This document shows positions 27,210 to 39,758 of a DNA stretch of 64,000 bases, piece after piece. The position numbers and the translations under genes were made by a program. The stretch's first letter is position 1; every line of letters begins with the position of its first letter. This stretch comes from Lujinxingia vulgaris (GTDB lineage: Bacteria > Myxococcota_A > Bradymonadia > Bradymonadales > Bradymonadaceae), in assembly GCF_007997005.1 (NCBI RefSeq), contig NZ_VOSL01000052.1, positions 1 through 64,000 on the forward strand, read 5' to 3'. The notes beneath the pieces were generated by a model. That model was given only the letters and a program-made list of their open reading frames with translations. It ran no database searches and had not been told where the DNA came from.

Positions 27210-28492
27210 AAACACACCTACTACCCCTCATAGTATGTGCTCTGGTGATGGGAACGGGATGCGATACGTCCGTCCCCCCGGAGCACCCCGAGGAATCACA
27301 TAAGTCCCACGCCGACCACGATGAGCACGAGGGTGAGGAGCACAACCATCAAGAACACGGCGCCGGCCATGAAGAGTCGGGCGCTGAAGCCGGTCATCCG
27401 GAAGAAAATCACGACGATGCGACCCACGACGAAGCATCGCACGCCGACGAAGAGTCCGTCGTCACACTATCGCCCGAGGCGCTGGAATCGAGCAGCATTG
27501 TCATAGGAAATGCAACAGCCGGCGTCGTAACGGGGGCCTTCGAAGTGCCCGCCGAGGTGCAACATAACCCCGACCTGGTGGCCCATATCAGCCCCCTTGT
27601 CGAGGGTCAGCTTCTCAGTGTGGACGCCCTTCTGGGCGACCGAGTCGACTCCGGAGACAAACTCGCGCGGCTCAGAAGCGTCGAGCTCGGACAGGCCCGC
27701 GCCGAGCTCAGCCGCACAACCTCCATGCGCAACGTCGCTGAGGAGAACCTCGCACGGCAGCGCCAACTTCGCGCCGAGAATATCAACTCCCAGCGCAGTC
27801 TTCTGGAAGCGGAGCTGGCCTACGAGCAAGCGGACGCCGAGCGCGACGCCGCGCTCTCTCGTCTCCGTGTCTTTGGTCTGGAAGGCGGCTCGGGACCGGA
27901 TATGGCGCTGCTCAGCCCCATTGACGGGGTGGTCGTTGAGCGCCACGCCACCCGTGGTGAAAACGTCTCCCCTGACGACACCCTTTTTATCGTCGCGAAC
28001 CTGTCACGCGTCTGGGTGATCGGGCGTGTCTACGAGCAGAACATCGCAGAAGTTGCCGAAGGCATGAACGCAACCCTCACCCTGAACGCCTATCCCGGAC
28101 GCACCTGGACGGGAACCGTCGACTTCGTTGGAGCCCGACTCGATGAGGCCACACGCTCGTTGCCGATCCGCGTTGAGATCGACAACCCCAACGGGCTGTT
28201 GCGGCCAGGCCTCTTTGGCTCGTTACGGCTGGCGTCAGGGGAACCCAAGGGATCCAGCGTCGTCGTGCCGCTCTCGGCGGTGCAAACGCTCGACAACCGC
28301 ACGGTGGTTTTTGTCTTTGGTGACGCTGAGGGCGAATTCGAGGCGCGCCCGGTCACGCTCGGCCGAGAAAGCGATGATCAAGCCGAGGTACTTGAGGGGC
28401 TCCAGCCAGGCACACCCATCGTGGTAGACGGAGCCTTCATCATCAAATCACAGCTGATGCGTGGCGAACTGGGTCACGGACACGCGCACTGA
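27206..28492 (+). CDS. CzcB-like membrane fusion protein with His-rich N-terminus
   Basis: A 428-residue periplasmic adaptor joining the inner-membrane pump to the outer-membrane channel. A lipobox-like GTGC follows a short signal sequence. Residues 26-81 are an extended His/Glu/Asp tract (HADHDEHEGEEHNHQEH and further His pairs) that probably binds divalent metal. Then come the barrel-sandwich hybrid (AHISPLVEGQLLSV...LLSPIDGVVVERHATRGENV), the helical hairpin (RNVAEENLARQRQL) and beta-barrel domains (VWVIGRVYEQNI, LRPGLFGSL). The C-terminus again ends in His (GHGHAH). It overlaps the upstream gene by four bases and precedes the RND gene by seven. Confidence 0.92.
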   Translation: MKTHLLPLIVCALVMGTGCDTSVPPEHPEESHKSHADHDEHEGEEHNHQEHGAGHEESGAEAGHPEENHDDATHDEASHADEESVVTLSPEALESSSIVIGNATAGVVTGAFEVPAEVQHNPDLVAHISPLVEGQLLSVDALLGDRVDSGDKLARLRSVELGQARAELSRTTSMRNVAEENLARQRQLRAENINSQRSLLEAELAYEQADAERDAALSRLRVFGLEGGSGPDMALLSPIDGVVVERHATRGENVSPDDTLFIVANLSRVWVIGRVYEQNIAEVAEGMNATLTLNAYPGRTWTGTVDFVGARLDEATRSLPIRVEIDNPNGLLRPGLFGSLRLASGEPKGSSVVVPLSAVQTLDNRTVVFVFGDAEGEFEARPVTLGRESDDQAEVLEGLQPGTPIVVDGAFIIKSQLMRGELGHGHAH

Positions 28493-28499
28493 GGATACC

Positions 28500-31670
<3,171 letters not shown>

Positions 31671-31695
31671 GCCTCGGTGATGAACAGGAAGTCCC

Positions 31696-34179
31696 ATGAC
31701 GGAAAAGTTGCGCCTGAAAATTCCCGTGTTGCTGCCCGAGGTCACCGATGAACGCGATCAATGCCTCACACGCATGGAGACCATGCTCGGCGACCAGGAC
31801 GGCATCACCGAAGTTCATGTTGTCACCGATACCGCGCCCTCGACGTTGTGTATCCACTACGAGCCCGGCCGAATAAGCCTCCAGCGAGTTCGCGAGCTCG
31901 CGGAGGCTGCGGGTGCCCGGTTAACGAAAAAGTACGGGCATTTTCTGGCAAAAGTCTCGGAGACCTCCCATGTGGGGCGAGCGCGCAGCCGTGCTGAAAG
32001 ACTCCGTAGCATCGAAGGGGTGCTGGAGGCCGAGGTCTCCGGCGCCGGTGGGCTCCGCGTCGAGTATGACCGCGATCGGGTTTCCGAGGAGGCTCTACGA
32101 GCGGCCATCGGTGAGCTCGGCCTTCATCTGAGTCACGAGTACGCCGAGCGCCGTCCTGGATCGCGACACGAACGTGCCGAGCACGTAGAGCACGACCACG
32201 GCGAAGACGCGCACCCGGAGCAAGAGTCCGAACACGCTCACCGGCACGGAAACTCGCGCGCCGAGCTCGGATTCGCCATCGCCTCGGGTGTCTTTCTTCT
32301 CATCGGATGGTTGCTCCCCAAACTCGTGGCTCTTCCTGCGGAATGGATGAACCTTCTTCCGCTCTGGGCGGCCTATGGCTTCGGGGGTTTCTTTACGGCG
32401 CGAGAAGCCTTCGAGCATATCCGAAACCGCACGTTTGAGATTGACTTCCTCATGCTCGTCGCTGCCATCGGTGCGGCGATTCTGGGCCAATGGGTTGAGG
32501 GTGGGCTGCTGCTCTTTCTGTTCAGCCTGGGCCACTCGCTGGAGCACTTCGCGATGGCCCGGGCCAGGCGCGCAATCGAGTCGCTCTCCGATCTGACGCC
32601 CCAGGACGCGACCGTGATTCGCAATGGCAGCGAACAGGTCATCTCGGTCGATGATCTTCAGGTCGGTGACCGTGTCCGCATCAAACCCAACAAACGCGTT
32701 CCGGCCGACGGCTTCGTCGTTGAGGGAGAGAGCGCAATCAATCAGGCGCCGGTCACCGGTGAGAGCGTGCCGGTGGACAAGCGACCGGTCGACGAGCCCG
32801 AACGTGCCGCAAAGCATCCCGAGAGCATCGCTCCGGAGCATCGTGTGTTTGCCGGAACCATCAATGGTGAGGGCGCGTTGACGGTTCAAGTGACCAAACG
32901 CTCCACAGATTCCGCGCTTGCCAGAGTGGTGCAAATGGTCACCGAAGCCGAGACGATGCGCTCACCCACCCAGGAGTTCACCGCAACATTTGAGCGCTAC
33001 TTTGTGCCCTCGGTGCTCGCCCTTGTCGTCCTGCTACTCTTTGCGTTCATGGTGCTGGATGAGACCTTCTCCGAGAGCTTTTACCGCGCGATGGCAGTAC
33101 TCGTTGCCGCAAGCCCCTGCGCGCTGGCCATCGCGACCCCCAGCGCGGTTCTCAGTAGCGTGGCTGCCGCTGGAAAGTCGGGCGTTCTCGTCAAAGGCGG
33201 CGCCCCGCTTGAGCATCTGGGACAGCTCAGCGCCATCGCCTTCGACAAAACGGGAACGCTGACCGAGGGCGAACCCCGAGTGACTTCGGTTGAGCCCTAC
33301 CGTGACACAACCTCCGCGGAGTTGCTCTCCGTGGCCGTGGCCGTCGAACGGCTCAGCGACCACCCTCTGGCGGCAGCGATTGTTCGCCACGGTGAAGATA
33401 GCCCGGGTCAGGTGACATATGAGGCTCGCGAGCTCAAGAGCGTAACCGGCCGTGGTGTCCGCGCGCGTATCCAAGACGAGTGGGTACTCGTTGGCAAGGA
33501 AGAGCTCTTCGACGAGGCCGAGGGTGAGGCACTTCCCGACGATCTTCGCCAACGCGTGCGCGAGCTCGAAACATCCGGTCAGACCACGATGATCGTGCGA
33601 CGTGGCGAGCGCTACCTCGGAGCAATTGGCCTGATGGATACCCCGCGTGAGACTGCGGCGGCCATGATCACACGACTTCGGGAACTGGGAATCACCCGCA
33701 TGATCATGATCTCCGGTGACAACCAGTCCGTCGCCGATGCCGTCGCCAAACACGTCGGGCTGGACGAAGCTCGAGGCGATCTGATGCCCGACGACAAAGT
33801 CAGGTTCATCAAAGATCTCGCGGAGCACGGGAAGGTCGCTATGGTTGGCGACGGTGTCAACGACGCGCCCGCGATGGCCAACGCCACCGTGGGCATCGCC
33901 ATGGGCGCCGCCGGCTCAGATACCGCCCTGGAGACCGCTCAGATCGCGCTGATGGCCGACGACCTGAGCAAACTTCCCTACGCCGTGGGGCTTAGTCGAA
34001 AGACCAGTGCCATTATTCGCCAGAACTTATGGATGAGCCTGGGCATGGTGGCCTTCCTGATCCCCGCCACACTTCTGGGATTGAACATCGGACCTGCTGT
34101 CGCGTTGCATGAAGGCTCGACGGTCGTTGTCGTCTTCAATGCGCTGCGACTGTTGGCCTACCGCGATTCACATTCCTGA
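31696..34179 (+). CDS. P1B-4-type heavy-metal translocating P-type ATPase
   Basis: An 827-residue cation pump. The ATPase core has TGES in APVTGESVPVDK, the phosphorylation site DKTGTLTEG (D517), HP in SDHPLAAAI, and GDGVNDAPAMA. In the metal site the usual CPC is replaced by SPC (S473-P474-C475), and the last membrane helix carries HEGST (805-809); this pair defines the P1B-4 subgroup, which exports Co, Ni, Zn, Fe or Cd in different species. The N-terminus (1-150) looks like two heavy-metal-associated folds but lacks any CxxC, and is followed by a His-rich linker (146-184). The ribosome site AGGAAG and the 25-base gap place it in the efflux operon. Confidence 0.93.
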   Translation: MTEKLRLKIPVLLPEVTDERDQCLTRMETMLGDQDGITEVHVVTDTAPSTLCIHYEPGRISLQRVRELAEAAGARLTKKYGHFLAKVSETSHVGRARSRAERLRSIEGVLEAEVSGAGGLRVEYDRDRVSEEALRAAIGELGLHLSHEYAERRPGSRHERAEHVEHDHGEDAHPEQESEHAHRHGNSRAELGFAIASGVFLLIGWLLPKLVALPAEWMNLLPLWAAYGFGGFFTAREAFEHIRNRTFEIDFLMLVAAIGAAILGQWVEGGLLLFLFSLGHSLEHFAMARARRAIESLSDLTPQDATVIRNGSEQVISVDDLQVGDRVRIKPNKRVPADGFVVEGESAINQAPVTGESVPVDKRPVDEPERAAKHPESIAPEHRVFAGTINGEGALTVQVTKRSTDSALARVVQMVTEAETMRSPTQEFTATFERYFVPSVLALVVLLLFAFMVLDETFSESFYRAMAVLVAASPCALAIATPSAVLSSVAAAGKSGVLVKGGAPLEHLGQLSAIAFDKTGTLTEGEPRVTSVEPYRDTTSAELLSVAVAVERLSDHPLAAAIVRHGEDSPGQVTYEARELKSVTGRGVRARIQDEWVLVGKEELFDEAEGEALPDDLRQRVRELETSGQTTMIVRRGERYLGAIGLMDTPRETAAAMITRLRELGITRMIMISGDNQSVADAVAKHVGLDEARGDLMPDDKVRFIKDLAEHGKVAMVGDGVNDAPAMANATVGIAMGAAGSDTALETAQIALMADDLSKLPYAVGLSRKTSAIIRQNLWMSLGMVAFLIPATLLGLNIGPAVALHEGSTVVVVFNALRLLAYRDSHS

Positions 34180-34232
34180 AACTACACGGCAATGGCCGGT
34201 GCTTCGTTTGGGCGTGAGGCTAGGCTAGAACG

Positions 34233-34259
34233 AAAAAGGCGCCGCTCTCGCGGCGCCTT
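34233..34259 (-). terminator. Rho-independent terminator of ettA (minus strand)
   Basis: Stem AAGGCGCCGC/GCGGCGCCTT with a TCTC loop. On the minus strand the stem is followed by five T residues. It lies between the convergent ATPase and ettA genes; the plus side lacks a T run and would terminate poorly. Confidence 0.8.
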
Positions 34260-34312
34260 CTGGCGTTGCACGTGGATCACACACGTCGTTCACACGACAT
34301 GCATGCTCGATC

Positions 34313-35986
<1,674 letters not shown>

Positions 35987-36121
35987 CGGTCCAACCCTGG
36001 GCTGTAGTGATATGGCATGAACAGTCGGCTCGTCAGCGTGCGGCGAGCCCTCGAAGTTGGGCGGATTATGTGCGGGGTTCTTCGGCCTCGCAAGCCCCCA
36101 ACGTCATGGTCGAGGTTGGCC

Positions 36122-37321
36122 TTACTTTTTGAGCCGCGCGGCGATCTCGGCGGCGCTCATCACCCCCTCGCTCTTGACCACCCGCACCCGCTTGAGCTCC
36201 GAGGGCGAGATGTCCCAGTTCTGCAGGGTGGTCTGCAAGTAGGCCGCGGCGATCGCCTCCACATCATCAGTCTCATCGATGGTCTCGGCGACCTCCTTGC
36301 GCACGATGCGCCGCGCGATGTCCGGGATCTGACGCTTGGCCTCGCGCCCATCCAGATACCCAACCAGATCGTTGGCCATGCGAAGCTGCTGAATGCCGGC
36401 GATGGTCACAATCTCCTGAAACGCGATCGCCAGCGGGCTCTGCGCAGCCAAAAGCGCCTCGAAACGATCGCGCGCAAGCCCGAGAATCACCACGTCATCG
36501 ACCGCCCTCAACGTCGCTGAGCGCCGCGCGTCACGCAAAAGCGCAAGCTGCCCGAGCAGGCTCCCCTCTTCGACGCGGGCCAGCTGATAGATCTTCTCGT
36601 CCACCGCCCGCAGCACATCCACCCGCCCCGACGCCACCACAAAGGCCGCGCGTGCGGGCTCGCCCTGAAGACAAATGATCTCACCGGGCGCAAACTCCCG
36701 CGCCACACTCACCGTCTTGAGCACCTCCAGATCTCTGGCCGAGAACGGCTTGAGCGACCCGACCGCCTGCAAGGTCACCGCGCCCTGATGCGGGCGCCCC
36801 CGACTCATGTCGCTCTGCAACTGCGCCAGGCTGGGCTGGCGTGGCTGCGTGGGCGAGCGCTTAGTCGCCAGAAGATCCTCAATGCGCGCGTTCGTCCTCT
36901 CCAGCCGCTCCGCGACCCGGTCGGCCACCCCGCGCACCACACCCGAAAAAAGCGCCGGGGCGTTGGCATGCAGCGCGTTGAGCATGGTGCGAGAGAGCAC
37001 CTTCACCTGGGAGTCGACCCGCGCCACCACACTCGCCGAACGCGGCGCCGGATCCAGGCAGCTCATCTCGCCAAAGACCTCGTGCAAGCCCAGCACCTTC
37101 ACCTCGGTCTCATGGCCGCCGCGCACCACCCGCACGCTGAGCTCACCGGCGCTCACCACCGCCAGGTAGTCGCCGGCATCCCCCTGCTTGCAGACCACCT
37201 CGCCAGCCTTCAGGTCGCGAGTACGGAAGACCGGGGCCAGCATCGCGCGTTGCTCTTCGGTGAGCCGGAAAAACACCTCTGCCCGCGCCAACCACGACGT
37301 CTCTTGCGCTGAACCTGCCAT
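36122..37321 (-). CDS. Protein with two cyclic nucleotide-binding-like domains
   Basis: A 399-residue cytoplasmic protein with two Crp-type beta-barrel domains: residues 15-140 (AGEVVCKQGDAGDYLAVVSAGELSV, FGEMSCLDPAPRSASVVA) and 180-310 (PGEIICLQGEPARAAFVVASGRVDV, LGQLALLRDARRSATLRA). The phosphate-binding cassette is present in outline (GEMS...PRSA and GQLA...RRSA). There is no helix-turn-helix, so it is not a Crp-like transcription factor. The C-terminal 90 residues are helical. Such double-domain proteins in myxobacteria are presumed signal-binding adaptors; the ligand is unknown. A GGAG site precedes the ATG at 37321. Confidence 0.85.
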   Translation of the reverse strand: MAGSAQETSWLARAEVFFRLTEEQRAMLAPVFRTRDLKAGEVVCKQGDAGDYLAVVSAGELSVRVVRGGHETEVKVLGLHEVFGEMSCLDPAPRSASVVARVDSQVKVLSRTMLNALHANAPALFSGVVRGVADRVAERLERTNARIEDLLATKRSPTQPRQPSLAQLQSDMSRGRPHQGAVTLQAVGSLKPFSARDLEVLKTVSVAREFAPGEIICLQGEPARAAFVVASGRVDVLRAVDEKIYQLARVEEGSLLGQLALLRDARRSATLRAVDDVVILGLARDRFEALLAAQSPLAIAFQEIVTIAGIQQLRMANDLVGYLDGREAKRQIPDIARRIVRKEVAETIDETDDVEAIAAAYLQTTLQNWDISPSELKRVRVVKSEGVMSAAEIAARLKK

Positions 37322-37418
37322 GACTTCTCCTCTGCTTACCGGTCTGTGTTACGGTGCTGCCTCATCGTAGAGCGCGCGCGCCTCAACGTAAACAATTGTA
37401 ACCCAGCGAGCCCAAACC

Positions 37419-38018
37419 ATGTCCGACTCTCCGATTTTGCTCCTCGATGTGATGAGCACGCTTGTTTACGACCCTATCGCCCACGAGATCCCGAACTTCT
37501 TCGACCTCCCCCTGCCCAAACTCTTCGAGGTCAAGCACCCGACCGCCTGGGTGGACTTCGAGCATGGTGAGCTGGAGGAAGACGACTTCTACGACATCTT
37601 TTTGCCACCGCCCTACGGTCCGGTCGATGGTGAGCGCCTCAAAGCGGTGCTGCACGACGCCTACCGCTGGCTCGACGGCATCGAAGGGCTGCTCACCGAT
37701 CTGCGCGAGGCCGACATTCAGATGCACACCCTCTCCAACTACCCGGTGTGGTACGAGGTCATTGAGTCCAGCCTCAACCTCTCGCGCTACCTGCCGTGGA
37801 CGTTCGTCTCCTGCCACACCGGCGTTCGAAAGCCCCACCCCGATGCGTACCTGGGCGCGGCCTCGACCCTGGGAGTCGACCCGTCTCGCTGCATCTTCGT
37901 CGACGATCGCCTCAATAACTGCGAGGCCGCCCGCCGCACCGGCATGCGCGCCATCGTCTTTGAGAGCGCCTCACAACTGCGTGACGAGCTCGTGGCGCAC
38001 GGGGTGCTTCAGCGCTGA
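37419..38018 (+). CDS. HAD-superfamily hydrolase-like protein with altered motif I
   Basis: A 199-residue HAD-fold protein. Motif II (TLSNYP), motif III Lys (GVRKPHPDAY) and motif IV (FVDDRLNN) are all present, with a helical cap inserted after residue 20. Motif I is LLDVMSTL: the nucleophile Asp is there but the second acid of DxD is replaced by Met, so normal phosphatase chemistry may be impaired or different. The gene is divergent from the cyclic nucleotide-binding protein and its end overlaps the convergent sigma-54-type gene by ten bases. Substrate is unknown. Confidence 0.8.
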   Translation: MSDSPILLLDVMSTLVYDPIAHEIPNFFDLPLPKLFEVKHPTAWVDFEHGELEEDDFYDIFLPPPYGPVDGERLKAVLHDAYRWLDGIEGLLTDLREADIQMHTLSNYPVWYEVIESSLNLSRYLPWTFVSCHTGVRKPHPDAYLGAASTLGVDPSRCIFVDDRLNNCEAARRTGMRAIVFESASQLRDELVAHGVLQR

Positions 38019-39712
38019 TCGCCCACGCGCAGCACCTGCTCATCGAGCTCCTCATCATCGCGGGCCATCAGCACCGCAGACTCCATAAAGCTCTGCAGCT
38101 GACGCACGTTCCCCGGCCAGCGGTACGTCTCCATCCAGCTCGCCAGGCTCGGGCCGATGCTGCGGCAAGCCGCGCTGTGGCGGTGCGTAAACTTCGCCAG
38201 GAAGATGCGCGCCAACGGCAGAATATCCTCACGGCGCTCGCGCAGCGGCGGGACCTCGAGCACTCCGGGCTTCAACAGCTGGTAGAGATCTTCGCGCAAC
38301 ACACCGCGCTCCCGAAGATCTTCCAGGTCGTGATGGGTGCTGGCGATCACCCGGGTCTCAATACGCCGACCCACGCCCTCACCGATACGTCGCACCTCCC
38401 GCTCCTGAATCACCCGCACGATCTTCCCCTGCATCATCGGCGAAAGCCGGTCGATCTCATCGAGGAAGACGGTGCCGTCGCGGGCCAGCTCGAAGATGCC
38501 CTCCCGCGGGGCCACCGCCCCGATGAGTTCGCTGGCCACACAGCCAAAGAGCTCAATATCGACAAGCTCCCGGGGCACCTCGGCGCAGTTCATACGAATG
38601 AGCATCCCGCCCTGGCGCCCGCCCAGATGATGCAGCGCCCGCGCCAGCAGCTCTTTGCCCGTTCCGGCCTCCCCGGTCATCAGCACCGGCTCACAGTCAT
38701 CGACGCGCGCGTTCACCTGCTCGTAGACCTCGCGCATCGCCGCGCTCTCACAGACCAGATCTTTAAAGAGGTAATGACGCCGCTCTCGCTCACGGAAGTA
38801 GCGGTTCTCCTCGATGGCCTCGGCCAGCTCCTGGCGCAGCCGGCGTCGCTCCGCCAGCACCATCGCCGGCGCACCAAAAAGCGCGGCGTGCGGACTCAAT
38901 GAGGCGCGCAGGGTCTCAATCGACGCCCCCACATGCCCGGAGGCAAAGAGCACCCCACAGCCCTGCTGACCATGACCAAAGGGCAGAAAGAGCTCCGCGC
39001 CCTCATCGTGATGATGGCGCCAGACCGCCTCCCCAAGCGTGATCAGATGCTCGCGCAGCTGTGGATCGCGCGCCAGAAGACTCGATAAGGGCGCAGCCAT
39101 AGGCCCACCAGGGGCGCTCGCCACAACGTCTTCGGCGCCGTCACACCAGATCACGTCATGAAAGAACGTCTCCTCACCGGCCCACAAGATCGCCGCCGAC
39201 GCGTCCACGCGTTCAAAGGTGTTCTGCTGCACCAACGCCTCCTCAAACGCGCGCAGCACCACGGCCCAGCCCGCGCCTTCGGCGATCTGGCGATGGAGCG
39301 AGAGCGAGGCGCGCGCGTCCGAGTCACGCAGGGTCTCCCCGGGGCTTAAGCTCACAACCTCCAGCTCACGTTGCCCCCCGAAAGAGGTCGCCACGATCTC
39401 CAGGCTGACGCCGGCATCCTGAAACTCCAGGCGATCACCAGCCTGCACCTCCCACCGCGCGACCTCGTCGTCGGGCAACGCCGGGGTCGCCAGCCTGTCG
39501 TCACGGTACAACGCCACCGCCTCGGGGGCGTGCCGCCAGATCAACTGTGGGCCTCCGGTTCCGTCATCGACCAGAGCCGCCCACTCCCAGCCCTCGGGAC
39601 CACGCTCAATCGACACCCCGCCGGAGGCATCTGTCCAGAGGGAGACGCGCTCGCCCATCATCGCGTAACGCTCCTCGTGCCCCTCGCTCACCCATCGAAG
39701 TCGCCACGCCAT
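38009..39712 (-). CDS. Degenerate sigma-54-type AAA+ regulator with FHA-like N-terminus
   Basis: A 567-residue protein. Residues 15-110 resemble a diverged FHA fold, and 150-290 a GAF-like region (ASAAILWAGEE...LFLPFGHGQQGCGVLFASG). The AAA+ domain has Walker A GEAGTGKE, Walker B TVFLDEIDRLS and the RWPGNVRQL sensor, as in sigma-54 activators. However, where GAFTGA should be, the sequence reads SELIGA after ELFGCVA, so the Phe and Thr that contact sigma-54 are lost. There is also no DNA-binding helix-turn-helix after the AAA+ domain. It may control something other than sigma-54 or act on a partner. The ATG at 39712 fits a GAGGT site better than the GTG at 39721. Confidence 0.85.
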   Translation of the reverse strand: MAWRLRWVSEGHEERYAMMGERVSLWTDASGGVSIERGPEGWEWAALVDDGTGGPQLIWRHAPEAVALYRDDRLATPALPDDEVARWEVQAGDRLEFQDAGVSLEIVATSFGGQRELEVVSLSPGETLRDSDARASLSLHRQIAEGAGWAVVLRAFEEALVQQNTFERVDASAAILWAGEETFFHDVIWCDGAEDVVASAPGGPMAAPLSSLLARDPQLREHLITLGEAVWRHHHDEGAELFLPFGHGQQGCGVLFASGHVGASIETLRASLSPHAALFGAPAMVLAERRRLRQELAEAIEENRYFRERERRHYLFKDLVCESAAMREVYEQVNARVDDCEPVLMTGEAGTGKELLARALHHLGGRQGGMLIRMNCAEVPRELVDIELFGCVASELIGAVAPREGIFELARDGTVFLDEIDRLSPMMQGKIVRVIQEREVRRIGEGVGRRIETRVIASTHHDLEDLRERGVLREDLYQLLKPGVLEVPPLRERREDILPLARIFLAKFTHRHSAACRSIGPSLASWMETYRWPGNVRQLQSFMESAVLMARDDEELDEQVLRVGDQR

Positions 39713-39758
39713 CGCATCCACCTCATGCCAGGTTCACCGGGCGTCAGCCCGATCCTCA

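Noticed and set aside
32095-32934. Minus-strand coding region inside the ATPase gene
   Set aside because: Antisense to the P-type ATPase core; no independent motif or ribosome site.
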